Shown here piece after piece: positions 7,939-16,162 of a DNA stretch of 64,000 nt (the stretch's first letter is position 1; every line of letters starts with the position of its first letter). Position numbers and translations under genes: made by a program. Source of the DNA: Polyangium sp. 6x1 (GTDB taxonomy: Bacteria; Myxococcota_A; Polyangia; Polyangiales; Polyangiaceae); assembly GCF_029946515.1 (NCBI RefSeq), contig NZ_JARZHH010000053.1:1-64000 (forward strand), written 5' to 3'. Under the pieces are notes generated by a model. That model made no database searches. It saw only the letters and a program-made list of their open reading frames with translations, and was not told the DNA's origin.

Positions 7939-10900
7939 TTACGCGGCCTTCGCGCCCCGCGCCGAACGACGCCGGCGGAGGAAGGCCAGGGGCAAACCGA
8001 GGAGCGCGAGCCAGCCGGCCGGGGAGCGAGGATCGCCGGCCGTGGAGCAAGCGCAACCGCCGCCGCCCGTCGCGAGGCCCCAGACGCCCTTGTCCGGGCT
8101 CCCGCCCGTGCCGCCGCCACCCGCGCCCGGTCCGCCGCCGCCCGAGCCCGGTCCGCCGCCGCCCCCGCCGCCCGTGCCCGAGCTCGTGGACGAGCCCGTG
8201 TTGCCCATGGGCTCGAAGCACGAGCCGCCATTGCAAACCTGGCCGCTCGGGCAAAGGACGCCCTCGCACGGGCAGTTGCCGCAAGCGCCCGTGAGCGGGT
8301 CGCAGCAGCCGCCGTTCGCGCACGCCCCGGAGCACTTGTCCTGCACGCACACGGGCGGGGTCTGGGTCGCGTCGCACGTCTCGCCCGCGCCGCAGGCCGG
8401 ATCGCAGGTCGGGACGCACGCGCCGTCCTTGCAGAGCGTGCCGGACGCGCAATCGACGCCCGCGCAGGTCGGGACGCACGAGAACGTGCTGAAATCGGCG
8501 CTCGGCTTGCAAACCTCGTCGGGCTGGCATGCGCCGGGCACGCAGGGGTTGTCCACGCACGAGCCGAGGTTGCACGCCTTGTTGCAGCCGGGGCAAGGCA
8601 CGTTGTAGCAGGTGTCCACCACGCACTTGCCGAGGTTCGGCCCGGAGCTCGTGCAGACCTCGCCGGCGCCGCAGGTGACGCCGTCGCAAGGATCCTTGCA
8701 GCCCTCCTGGCCCTTGCAGACGCACACCGGCGGCGTGTTGCAATTCGCGTCGGCCGGGGTATCGGCGGGCGCGCAGATCACGTTGCCGCCCGCGTCCTTG
8801 ACCGTCTTCACCGAGCAATCGCCGCAGTTGTCGGGGACGCAATAGAACCCGAGCGACTCGCCCGTCTCGCTCTTCGTGACGTCCTCGCACTTCTGGCCGG
8901 GCGGGCAGGGGAACTCGCCGCCCTTGCAAGGCGAGGCGCACGCGCAGGAGCTCCCGCTCTTCACGCACTCCTTGCCCGCGCTGCAGAGCTTCGCCTTGCC
9001 CGGGTCCTGCTCGTCCGTCGTGCCGTCGCAGTCGTTGTCGAGGCAATCACAGGCCTCGTCCGCGGACTCCATGCCGCCGACGCACGTGAGGTTTCCATTG
9101 ATGCAGCCATATTTGCCCTCGGCGCAGACGCCGACGTTCAAGCCACAAGGGTCGCCTACGTTCACGGCCGGCGGCGGGGCGGGGTTCGCCGAGCCGTCGA
9201 TGCCGTCCGGCGCGGGGCCGGTCTCGTCGATCTTGCCGTCGCAATCGTTGTCGATGCCGTCGCAGACCTCGGGCGAGGGGCCGACGCCGCCCGAGCAGTC
9301 CGCGCCGCCCTGGCCGTTGCATTGATACACGCCCGGCTGGCACGGCGTCGCGCTGCGATCGCCGGGGTAAAGCGTGGTGTCGTACGCGACAGAGCACGTG
9401 CCACCGGCCTGGATGCCGTTGTCGTTCGTGCCGTCGCAGTCGTTGTCCTTGCCGTCGCAGATCTCCTGCGTGGGGCCGATGTCGCCCACGCAATCGAGCA
9501 CGCCGGCGTTGCACGCGAGCGCGCCGATCACGCACTCGCCCGTGTCGCTGCCGCAAGGCTGTCCGACCTGGGCGATGTTGCCGTCGTCGTTCATGCCATT
9601 GCAATCATTGTCGAGGCCGTCGCACGCCTCGGGCTCGGGGGCCTTCGGCGTCGCGCACACCCACTTCTGCAAGCCCTGGCAGACGAGCTTGCCGGTATTG
9701 CAAGGCGCGGTGAGCGTGCCCGTGCCATTGCAGGTCCCGCCGGGCGGCGGGCACCATTGGAGGTTGCCGAACGTGCAGCAATTGCCGGGGTTCGCCCAGC
9801 ATCCGTTCATGCCGGCGGCCGGCGCGTCCGCGAGCGGCGTCTCGTCGATCGAGCCGTCGCAATCGTTGTCCTTGCCGTCGCAGACCTCCGCCTGGGGCTG
9901 CGTGCCGCCCTGGCAGACGAGCGCGCCGTTGACGCAGGCCGTGAGGCCCGTCGTGCACGGCGCCTGGTTTACGCCGCACGGCGTGCCGACGCCGAACGGG
10001 CTCTCGTCGACGGTGCCGTCGCAGTCGTTGTCGATGCCGTCGCAGATCTCGGCGCTCGGCCCCACGAAGCCCGAGCAGACGCTGGATCCGCAGGGCTGCG
10101 CGCCCTTCTTGCACTGGCTGTTCGGGCCGTAATTCAGGTTCGGCGGCGTGCCCACGGGCACGCAGTCGGTCGCCGCGACGCCGTCGTCGATCGTGCCGTC
10201 GCAGTCGTTGTCGGCGCCGTCGCACGTCTCGGGCATCGGGCTATTCTGGCAGGTGTCGTACCCGCCGCTCGCCACGCAGGTGCCGACGGGCACGTTCTGC
10301 GGCGGCTTGCACGAGAGCGTGCCCGCGCAGTTCATCGGGGTCGCGAGGCCGCAGGGGATCGTGGGGACGCCGTTGTCCGCGACGCCGTCGCAGTCGTTGT
10401 CGCAGCCGTCGCAGATCTCGGGGGAGGGCACGCAGAAGCACGCGTCGCCGAGGCCGTCGTCGACGAGGCCGTCGCAGTCGTCGTCGACGCCGTTGCAGAT
10501 CTCGGCGGTGGGGCAGTGCAAGGGGTTGCCGCACTTGAAGACGCCCTCGTCGACCGCGTTCGCGGCGTTGCCGTCGATCGTGGTGTCGGGATCGCAGTTG
10601 TTGTCGGCGTTGTCGCAGGTCTCCTTCGGGTTGAAGCAGAGCCAGCTCGCCGGATCCTGCTGCTGCGCGGCCGTCGTGCACGGCAGCTTCGTGAGGTCAC
10701 CGTCGGGATCGGCCATGGAGATCGTGGCCTGGTACGTGGAGAGGCACGTCGCGCGCTGGGCCGGTGTCGCCCAGGCGCAGCAGGTTTGTCCCTTGTTGCA
10801 GTAATGGACGAAGCCCTCGTCGGTGCAGCCGTTGCAGTTGTCGTCGGCGTTGTTGCAGCTCTCGGGCTTGATCGCGCCGGCGATGATGTTCGCGAAGGCC

Positions 10901-11877
10901 AGGCTGAGCGAGGCCTCGTTCGTCGCGTCCTGCGCCGCGCCCGTGCCGCCGAAGGCCGCGATCTGGTCGGCCTGCGAGCCGACCTGGCCAAAGTCGATCA
11001 CGTGCGTCTTCACGCTCCAGGTGATGCCGCCCTTCGTGAAGCCCGTGAGCAGATCCGCCGCCGCGTCCTTCGCGTCGTCGACGGTGTCGCAGTTCTCGCC
11101 GCCGTCCGTCACGAGGATCACGTTGACCGATCGACACGGCCGCTCTCCCTGCGCGAGATCCCCGAGCGGCGAGGGGTGCACGAGGCCCGGCGTCGCGGGG
11201 CTCGCCCAGCCCTCGTAGAAGTACTTGTAGGCGCTGCGCAGCATGCCGTTCAGCGGCGTGTTGCCCTGCGCGAAGAGCTCCTTCTGATCGGAGCAGTCGC
11301 CGTCGACCCACTTGAGGAGCTCGCTGATGTTCGAGAGGTTTGGCGGCGGATTGTAATAGTTGTCGACGAGCATCGGGACGACGATGTTCGCGCCGTCGCG
11401 GCAGCCGGAGTTCGGCTGGGCCACGGGCGGGGTGCCGCACGTCGCGGGCTCCGAGCCGCACCCCGCGAGGCCGGAGTTCGTCGTGTAATCGCTGTGAACG
11501 CAGGCCGCGTCCGTGCACGCGGCGTCGCAGCCCTTCTGGATCTTGGCGAAGGTCGCGAGCCCGAAATTCGCCTGCCCCGCGAACGCCTGGAAGGTCTTTC
11601 TCATGGCGCAACGGCCATGCCCGAGGCGGGTATCCGCGAAGCCGCACGAGTTCGTACCCGACACGGGGAGCGTCATGGATCCGGACGTGTCGAACATCAC
11701 CATGAAGTAAGGCCTCGACGGCGCCGGCCAGGCCGACGGATCGAAGGACAAACACGCGGCCGGCTCCGCGAGCGCCGGGCTCGCGGCAAAGGCCGCCGCA
11801 GCGGCGAGGCCCAAAGCCGCCCCGACCTTCACCTGCATCCCGCGCTGCCCAAGAAGTGCAAGAACCCTGCTGAACAT
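7939..11877 (-). CDS. VWA-domain, MopE-repeat surface protein with MYXO-CTERM anchor (copy 2)
   Basis: 1312 residues from the ATG beginning MFSRVLALLG, chosen because a signal peptide follows directly (cleavage near ALA-EP, residue 37) and AGGA lies just upstream; a second ATG 13 codons later is possible. Architecture matches copy 1 throughout: VWA domain with DTSGS near residue 63 and ILVTDGGEN, eleven MopE-type motifs, Cys-rich EGF-like modules, a Gly/Pro linker, then CAC, a hydrophobic helix and RRRRSARG. Many stretches (for example ICDGIDNDCDGTVDE) are identical between copies, so the duplication is fairly recent or kept similar by gene conversion. Downstream there is only a remnant of the lipoprotein that accompanies copy 1. 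Surface exposure follows from the signal and anchor; the ligand is unknown. Confidence 0.85.
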   Translation of the reverse strand: MFSRVLALLGQRGMQVKVGAALGLAAAAAFAASPALAEPAACLSFDPSAWPAPSRPYFMVMFDTSGSMTLPVSGTNSCGFADTRLGHGRCAMRKTFQAFAGQANFGLATFAKIQKGCDAACTDAACVHSDYTTNSGLAGCGSEPATCGTPPVAQPNSGCRDGANIVVPMLVDNYYNPPPNLSNISELLKWVDGDCSDQKELFAQGNTPLNGMLRSAYKYFYEGWASPATPGLVHPSPLGDLAQGERPCRSVNVILVTDGGENCDTVDDAKDAAADLLTGFTKGGITWSVKTHVIDFGQVGSQADQIAAFGGTGAAQDATNEASLSLAFANIIAGAIKPESCNNADDNCNGCTDEGFVHYCNKGQTCCAWATPAQRATCLSTYQATISMADPDGDLTKLPCTTAAQQQDPASWLCFNPKETCDNADNNCDPDTTIDGNAANAVDEGVFKCGNPLHCPTAEICNGVDDDCDGLVDDGLGDACFCVPSPEICDGCDNDCDGVADNGVPTIPCGLATPMNCAGTLSCKPPQNVPVGTCVASGGYDTCQNSPMPETCDGADNDCDGTIDDGVAATDCVPVGTPPNLNYGPNSQCKKGAQPCGSSVCSGFVGPSAEICDGIDNDCDGTVDESPFGVGTPCGVNQAPCTTGLTACVNGALVCQGGTQPQAEVCDGKDNDCDGSIDETPLADAPAAGMNGCWANPGNCCTFGNLQWCPPPGGTCNGTGTLTAPCNTGKLVCQGLQKWVCATPKAPEPEACDGLDNDCNGMNDDGNIAQVGQPCGSDTGECVIGALACNAGVLDCVGDIGPTQEICDGKDNDCDGTNDNGIQAGGTCSVAYDTTLYPGDRSATPCQPGVYQCNGQGGADCSGGVGPSPEVCDGIDNDCDGKIDETGPAPDGIDGSANPAPPPAVNVGDPCGLNVGVCAEGKYGCINGNLTCVGGMESADEACDCLDNDCDGTTDEQDPGKAKLCSAGKECVKSGSSCACASPCKGGEFPCPPGQKCEDVTKSETGESLGFYCVPDNCGDCSVKTVKDAGGNVICAPADTPADANCNTPPVCVCKGQEGCKDPCDGVTCGAGEVCTSSGPNLGKCVVDTCYNVPCPGCNKACNLGSCVDNPCVPGACQPDEVCKPSADFSTFSCVPTCAGVDCASGTLCKDGACVPTCDPACGAGETCDATQTPPVCVQDKCSGACANGGCCDPLTGACGNCPCEGVLCPSGQVCNGGSCFEPMGNTGSSTSSGTGGGGGGGPGSGGGGPGAGGGGTGGSPDKGVWGLATGGGGCACSTAGDPRSPAGWLALLGLPLAFLRRRRSARGAKAA

Positions 11878-12217
11878 CGTGTCCTGTCCCCGCTGGCCCG
11901 CGTCAGGCGCGCCCCGCATCTCCCCCGGCCCGGGAGATCTGCCGAGCACGCACGCACGCCAACGCTCCATGCTCGCACGCGAGCGCGCGATCCAGCAAGG
12001 CGCGATGTTCCCAATTTCAGAAGAAGGCCGCCCGTCACGACCACGGCGGCTGTCAGGCATTCGACACGGACGCGCGCGCGTCGGCCGGATCCCCGAGCCA
12101 CGCACCAGGACGAACCCGCGCGAGCGCCCGGAGAGGCCCGAGCAGGCGAAGCCCGTCGGGAGAGCCACGAACGCGCTTTCCCGGAGGCGCGCGTTGCGAT
12201 ACACGAAGGGGCATACC
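11878..12217. other. Divergent intergenic region
   Basis: About 340 bases between the divergent VWA copy 2 and WYL regulator genes; promoters for both should lie here. It is slightly less GC-rich in places (around 12010-12025), but I see no clear promoter box or operator. Frames are open across it on both strands, an effect of composition with no signal peptide or domain. A role as binding site for the adjacent WYL regulator is a guess. Confidence 0.4.
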
Positions 12218-13435
12218 GTGGGATCCGGCACTTCGAGCTCTGGACGCGATGCTCTCTCCTCCGCCCGGCGCGCCGCGCCCGCCGCGCTCGCCGCCTCAGG
12301 CCGCGCCGCGGCGTCCGAAGCAAGAGCGCCGCAAGCGAGCCCGCCCGGCGCGTCGTCGTCCTCGGCGTCCACGCGGCCGCGCGGCCGGCCGAAAGGCCCG
12401 TTCACGCAGCACCGGCGCCTCGACACGCTGCGCGCACTCCTGCAGCGGCATCCAAAGGGCCTGACGATCTACGAGCTCGCCCGCGAGCTCGACGTGACGC
12501 CGCGATCGATGCGCCGCTACCTCGCGGAGGTGCGGCGCGATCTCGACCTCGTCTCGACCACGAGCAAGCCAGGCGGGACGCGGCTCTGGCGCCTCGCCCC
12601 CGGGGAAGCGCCCCGGCGCGTCGAGGTCCGCCGCACGCAGGCGTACGCGCTGCTCGCCGCGCGGCGCCTGTTCGAGCCGATGCGCGGCTCGACGCTCTAC
12701 GAAGAGATCGACCTCGCAGCGCAGCAGCTGCTCGGCGTCGCGCGCCGCCCCGGCCGCGGCCCGAACGCGGGCGTAGCCGACGCACGGCTCGAAGAGCGCT
12801 TCCTCTACCTGCCGTTCGCGCCGAAGGACTACGCGGCGCACACGGAGGCGCTCGACGATCTCTTCCAGGCGGTCGCAGATCTGCGGCCGCTCTCGTGCCG
12901 GTACCGGCGCGCGAAGGACGGGCGCGAGGACAAGGTCGTCATCCATCCCTACGCGATGGTGCTCTACAAGGACGCGATCTACTGCGTCGGCCTGCACGCG
13001 GGGCGCGGTGAGATCCGCACGTTCTTGCTCGACCGCATGCGCGACACCGAGTGCGCGACGACCGAGCGCTTCGATCTGCCCGCAGATTTCCGGGTCGAGG
13101 ACTACTTCCAAGGCACGTTCGGCATCTGGTCGGGCGGCGCATCGACGCACGTGGTGATCGACTTCAGCGCGAAGGTCGCCGACTTCGTACGGACCCGGAA
13201 GGTGCACCCGTCGCAGGTGATCGAGGAGCTACAAGGCGGGGGCGTGCGCCTGTCGCTCGACATCGGCGACATGACGGAGCTGACCTCGTGGGTCCTCGGC
13301 TTCGGCGAGACGGCACGCGTGCTCGAGCCGGCCGATCTCGTGACGCGCGTGAAGAAGGAGCTCGAGCAGGCCGTGGCGAACTACGAGGCCGATCCCGAGG
13401 ACCGGCCGAAGGTGAAGAAGAGCCGCTCGTCGTGA
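12218..13435 (+). CDS. HTH/WYL-domain transcriptional regulator
   Basis: 405 residues from GTG 12218, chosen because GAAGGGG sits 7 bases upstream; longer frames run into the divergent gene. After a ~55-residue Ser/Ala/Arg-rich disordered start comes a winged helix (residues ~65-115, including GLTIYELARELDVTPRSMRR), a linker, and a WYL domain (about 190-300) with the variant core HPYAMVLYKDAIYCVG, where classic proteins have W-Y-L residues. A C-terminal WCX-like extension follows. WYL proteins bind nucleic acid or nucleotides and act as repressors or activators, often of DNA-damage or defence genes. No defence gene is adjacent, so its target is unknown; the divergent VWA gene is the only obvious candidate. 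The gene ends into a cluster of hairpins. Confidence 0.8.
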   Translation: MGSGTSSSGRDALSSARRAAPAALAASGRAAASEARAPQASPPGASSSSASTRPRGRPKGPFTQHRRLDTLRALLQRHPKGLTIYELARELDVTPRSMRRYLAEVRRDLDLVSTTSKPGGTRLWRLAPGEAPRRVEVRRTQAYALLAARRLFEPMRGSTLYEEIDLAAQQLLGVARRPGRGPNAGVADARLEERFLYLPFAPKDYAAHTEALDDLFQAVADLRPLSCRYRRAKDGREDKVVIHPYAMVLYKDAIYCVGLHAGRGEIRTFLLDRMRDTECATTERFDLPADFRVEDYFQGTFGIWSGGASTHVVIDFSAKVADFVRTRKVHPSQVIEELQGGGVRLSLDIGDMTELTSWVLGFGETARVLEPADLVTRVKKELEQAVANYEADPEDRPKVKKSRSS

Positions 13436-13454
13436 TCTTCTCGATGGCGCCTCG

Positions 13455-13648
13455 CTGGGGCTTTGCTCCAGGCCCCACCAGGAGCTGTCCGCTCCTGGAC
13501 CTGGACCAGCGCCGGCGCTGGACTGAGGTTCGATGAACTGCGCTTCGCGCAGTTCATCGAACAGCCGGGGTCAAGACCTGCGACGACCCTGCCAAGCAAG
13601 ACGGCAGCGCTGACGGTTCAACCGGCGACGCGGTACCACCGGCCTGTG
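13455..13648. repeat. Intergenic cluster of perfect hairpins
   Basis: Several inverted repeats occur in a non-coding gap between convergent genes. Examples are caggagc/gctcctg near 13480-13498, the uninterrupted palindrome ccagcgccggcgctgg at 13505-13520, and a 15-bp perfect stem at 13529-13543 pairing with 13547-13561 around a 3-base loop (ttc). The stem core gaactgcgc recurs in the next hairpin at 13649. No T tract follows, so they are not classical intrinsic terminators, although a transcription-ending or mRNA-stabilising role is plausible. Confidence 0.65.
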
Positions 13649-13755
13649 GGAAGAACTGCGCGCAGCGCAGTTCTTCCCCCTGAGGTCCAGGGCTGGCCCT
13701 GGTCCGGGTCGAGGGGCGGATAGCCCCCGCGGGGACCGGGGCAGCGCCCCGGCGC
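13649..13755. repeat. Four-hairpin intergenic module, copy 1
   Basis: A 13-bp perfect stem (13649-13661 with 13665-13677, triloop gca) is followed after 4 bases by a ~74-base tail made of three successive hairpins: ccagggc/gccctgg, a g-rich stem around 13711-13730, and ccgggg/ccccgg ending ggcgc at 13755. The tail is closely similar to 45923-45998, where it also follows a triloop hairpin of different sequence. In both places the module ends 9-18 bases before the stop codon of the minus-strand gene of a convergent pair. Confidence 0.7.
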
Positions 13756-13773
13756 GGCGCCCCCCGATGAGAC

Positions 13774-15156
13774 TCAGGCGATCGCGCGCATGGCCTCGTC
13801 GATCATCACCTGATGCTCGCGCGGATCGGCCCAGCGGGCGCGCCCCTCGGCGGGCAGCCGATCGACGGGATCGAAGTAGAGGTACTTCTGGCCGGGCTTG
13901 ACGCTCGGGCTCTCGAAGATGCTGATGCCTGTGGTGCGATCGTAGAACTCGTACGAGTGCACGTCGCGCTTGCCGCCGCCGCCGGGGGCGTCGACGACGA
14001 CGGTTGGCGTGTTGAAGCCTGCGGTCGAGCCGCGCACGTGCTTCTCGATGAGCTCGCCCGTGGCCACGGTGGTGCGCAGGTCCTCGGCGCCCTTCACGAG
14101 GTCGTGCACGTACACGTAATAGGGCTGCACGTTGAGGTGACCGAGGCGCTTGACGAGGAGCTTCATCGTCTCCGGATCGTCGTTCACGCCGCGGATGAGC
14201 ACGCTCTGGTTGCGCACGCGGATCCCGCGCCCGAAGAGCTTCTGCATGGCGTCGCGCGTGATGCCTGTGATCTCGTTCGGGTTGTTGAAGTGCGTGTGGA
14301 CTGCGACTTCCTTGTGCAGCTTGCGACCGAGGTCGGAGATGTACGTGACGGCGTCGATCCACTCGTCGTCCGTCAGGATCTTCTGCGGCATCACGGCTGG
14401 GCCCTTCGTGGCGAGGCGGATGCGCCGGATGTTCGCCATGCCGAGCAGCGTCTCGCCAATCGAGCGAATCTGCTCGGGCCGCAGGTTGTACGCGTCGCCG
14501 CCCGAGACCACGATGTCCTCGAGCTCGGGCCGCGAGGAGATGTACGTGTACGCGGCGCGCCAGCGATCCTCGTCGACCTTGAAGTGCGTCTTCTCGACCT
14601 CCTCGGTGTCGATGCCGACGGCATAGCTGCGCGTGCAGAAGCGGCAGTAGACCGGGCAGGTATCGAGCGGGAGGAAGAGGGCCTTGTCGGAGTAGCGGTG
14701 CGTGAGCCCCGGGACGGGCGCGTCTGCGCGCTCGTGCAGCGAGTCGAGCCCGAGCTTCGGGTGATCCGGCAAGAAGCGCGATTTCAGCGGGATGAACTGG
14801 GTGCGCAGCGGATCGCGATACGGGTCGTTCCAGTCGATGAGCGAAAGGAGGTACGGCGAGACGCGCACGCTCATCGGCGCGCGGGCAAAGCCCTCGGTCG
14901 CGTCCTTGATGAAGTCCTCGGAGACGAGGCCGCGCAGGGCTTCGAGGAGCTTGTCGGGCCGGGTGATCGATTTCTTCGACTGCCAGCGGTGATCGAGGAA
15001 TTGCTCCTCGCTGACGTCGGCATAGGCGGGGATCCTCCGCCAGTCCGGCGCGTCCTTGAAGTTCTTGTACTCGAGCCTCGCCGGCTCGACCGGGGGCTTG
15101 AGCGGTACGATTTCGTAGGTGCGTTTGCTGAGCTCGACGAGGCTTTGGGCAGTCAT
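13774..15156 (-). CDS. kamA: L-lysine 2,3-aminomutase (radical SAM, PLP)
   Basis: 460 residues. ATG at 15156 with a GGGGGCGA ribosome site; frame extends further upstream but without family similarity. It converts L-lysine to L-beta-lysine using a [4Fe-4S] cluster, S-adenosylmethionine and PLP. The radical SAM motif CPVYCRFC lies at about residues 166-173, followed by the typical DIVVSGGDAY and the C-terminal beta-lysine-mutase region. Length fits the KamA/AblA family (about 420-470). Beta-lysine can be catabolised (Kam/Kdd/Kce pathway), acetylated to an osmolyte, or used in natural products. kdd occurs 16 kb away, which favours catabolism; no acetyltransferase (ablB) is adjacent. An EF-P lysyl modification role (EpmB) is less likely because no epmA/efp neighbours are seen. 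It faces the WYL gene across the hairpin cluster. Confidence 0.88.
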   Translation of the reverse strand: MTAQSLVELSKRTYEIVPLKPPVEPARLEYKNFKDAPDWRRIPAYADVSEEQFLDHRWQSKKSITRPDKLLEALRGLVSEDFIKDATEGFARAPMSVRVSPYLLSLIDWNDPYRDPLRTQFIPLKSRFLPDHPKLGLDSLHERADAPVPGLTHRYSDKALFLPLDTCPVYCRFCTRSYAVGIDTEEVEKTHFKVDEDRWRAAYTYISSRPELEDIVVSGGDAYNLRPEQIRSIGETLLGMANIRRIRLATKGPAVMPQKILTDDEWIDAVTYISDLGRKLHKEVAVHTHFNNPNEITGITRDAMQKLFGRGIRVRNQSVLIRGVNDDPETMKLLVKRLGHLNVQPYYVYVHDLVKGAEDLRTTVATGELIEKHVRGSTAGFNTPTVVVDAPGGGGKRDVHSYEFYDRTTGISIFESPSVKPGQKYLYFDPVDRLPAEGRARWADPREHQVMIDEAMRAIA

Positions 15157-15382
15157 GGTTCGCCCCCAATCGGGTTTTCGTTGGCGGCGGCCCTCGGGCT
15201 CGCCCGGCTGACGAGCGCCATATAGAACAATCGGGCGTCCGTGCAACCCGCAGGAAGGGGCGATCCTAGCACAGAGGCGGCCCCGGGGTCTCCCGGACTC
15301 ACGAAGCCTTCGGCTTGCTGCGCTGCGTTGAGCCCGCTCGCGTCGAACACGCGGGGGGTGTGGGGGGCAGAGGAAGGCCCGC

Positions 15383-16105
15383 TTAGCGGGCCGACCGGAG
15401 CCCCTCACCGTTTTGGGCCTTGAAGCTGCGGTAATGCCCGACGACGCAGCTCACGTACCCTTGCGTCTCCTCGTACGGCGGGATGCCCTGGTACTTCATC
15501 ACGGCGTTTTCCCCGGCGTTGTAGCCCGCGACCGTGAGCTCGAGATCGCCGTTGAACATGTTCGCGAGGACGCGCAGATATCGCGTGCCGCCGAGGATGT
15601 TTTCGCGAGGATCGAAGGCGTCGCGCACCTGCATTCGCAGCGCCGTCGCCGGCATGAGCTGCATCAGGCCCTGTGCGCCCGTGGGCGAGACCGCGCGTGG
15701 ATCGAAGTCGCTCTCGCACTTGATGATCGCGCGAATCAGCTCCTCCGGGAGCCGATAAAGACGCGCGCCTTCACGAATCCACGAGTCGTACCGTCCAAAA
15801 CGTTCCGGCGATCGATCGCTCGGCATCGATACCGTGAAAAGCTGGGCGGCCTTCTTTCGCGATTTGGTGCCGTCCCCGCTCGTGACCCGATCCATCTTCC
15901 CGCCCGATGTTCCGCTGCGGACGGGTTGACTCGTGACGTGTACGTTCCCTTGCGCGTCCGTGTAGGTATAAATATCGGCTCGCGCGTGGCCAGGAACGAC
16001 GAGCAGCGCCGCCCCGAGGCCGAGGAGGCCGAGGACAGAGCGGGCGGAGGGGAGCGAAGAGGCGGCCAAGCGAGGCCATGATAGCACACGGTCGGGCGGC
16101 GGCAT
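15383..16105 (-). CDS. Periplasmic lytic transglycosylase (SLT) with DUF4124 domain
   Basis: 240 residues. A signal peptide covers about residues 1-43 (hydrophobic stretch SVLGLLGLGAALLVVP, cleavage near ARA-DI). Residues 44-62 (IYTYTDAQGNVHVTSQP) are a DUF4124-type segment common at the front of envelope proteins. Residues ~110-235 form the SLT lysozyme-like domain: catalytic Glu131 in KCESDFDP, then GAQGLMQLMPATA and the AGYNAGENAV signature. It cleaves peptidoglycan glycan strands to 1,6-anhydromuramyl products. The start lacks a good ribosome site, so a slightly later GTG is possible. The stop codon lies in the 3-base loop of a perfect 7-bp hairpin (15376-15382 with 15386-15392). It follows the CPBP protease gene by 57 bases and is probably in the same transcript as gltX. 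Confidence 0.88.
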   Translation of the reverse strand: MPPPDRVLSWPRLAASSLPSARSVLGLLGLGAALLVVPGHARADIYTYTDAQGNVHVTSQPVRSGTSGGKMDRVTSGDGTKSRKKAAQLFTVSMPSDRSPERFGRYDSWIREGARLYRLPEELIRAIIKCESDFDPRAVSPTGAQGLMQLMPATALRMQVRDAFDPRENILGGTRYLRVLANMFNGDLELTVAGYNAGENAVMKYQGIPPYEETQGYVSCVVGHYRSFKAQNGEGLRSAR

Positions 16106-16162
16106 CAGGGGCCGAACCGGCGAGATGGGCCGGTATTCCCGCGAACCGGCCGGGCCGGGGGC

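Noticed and set aside
550-11877. Regularly spaced near-identical short repeats as a possible CRISPR array
   Set aside because: The repeats are in-frame MopE coding motifs of variable spacing, and no cas gene is present.
7840-13011. 1723-residue plus-strand frame opposite VWA copy 2 running into the WYL gene
   Set aside because: Same antisense composition effect; it crosses two genes and the intergenic region in the wrong frame.
12218-13435. WYL regulator as evidence of a defence island
   Set aside because: WYL regulators often accompany phage-defence genes, but none of the neighbours resembles a known defence component.
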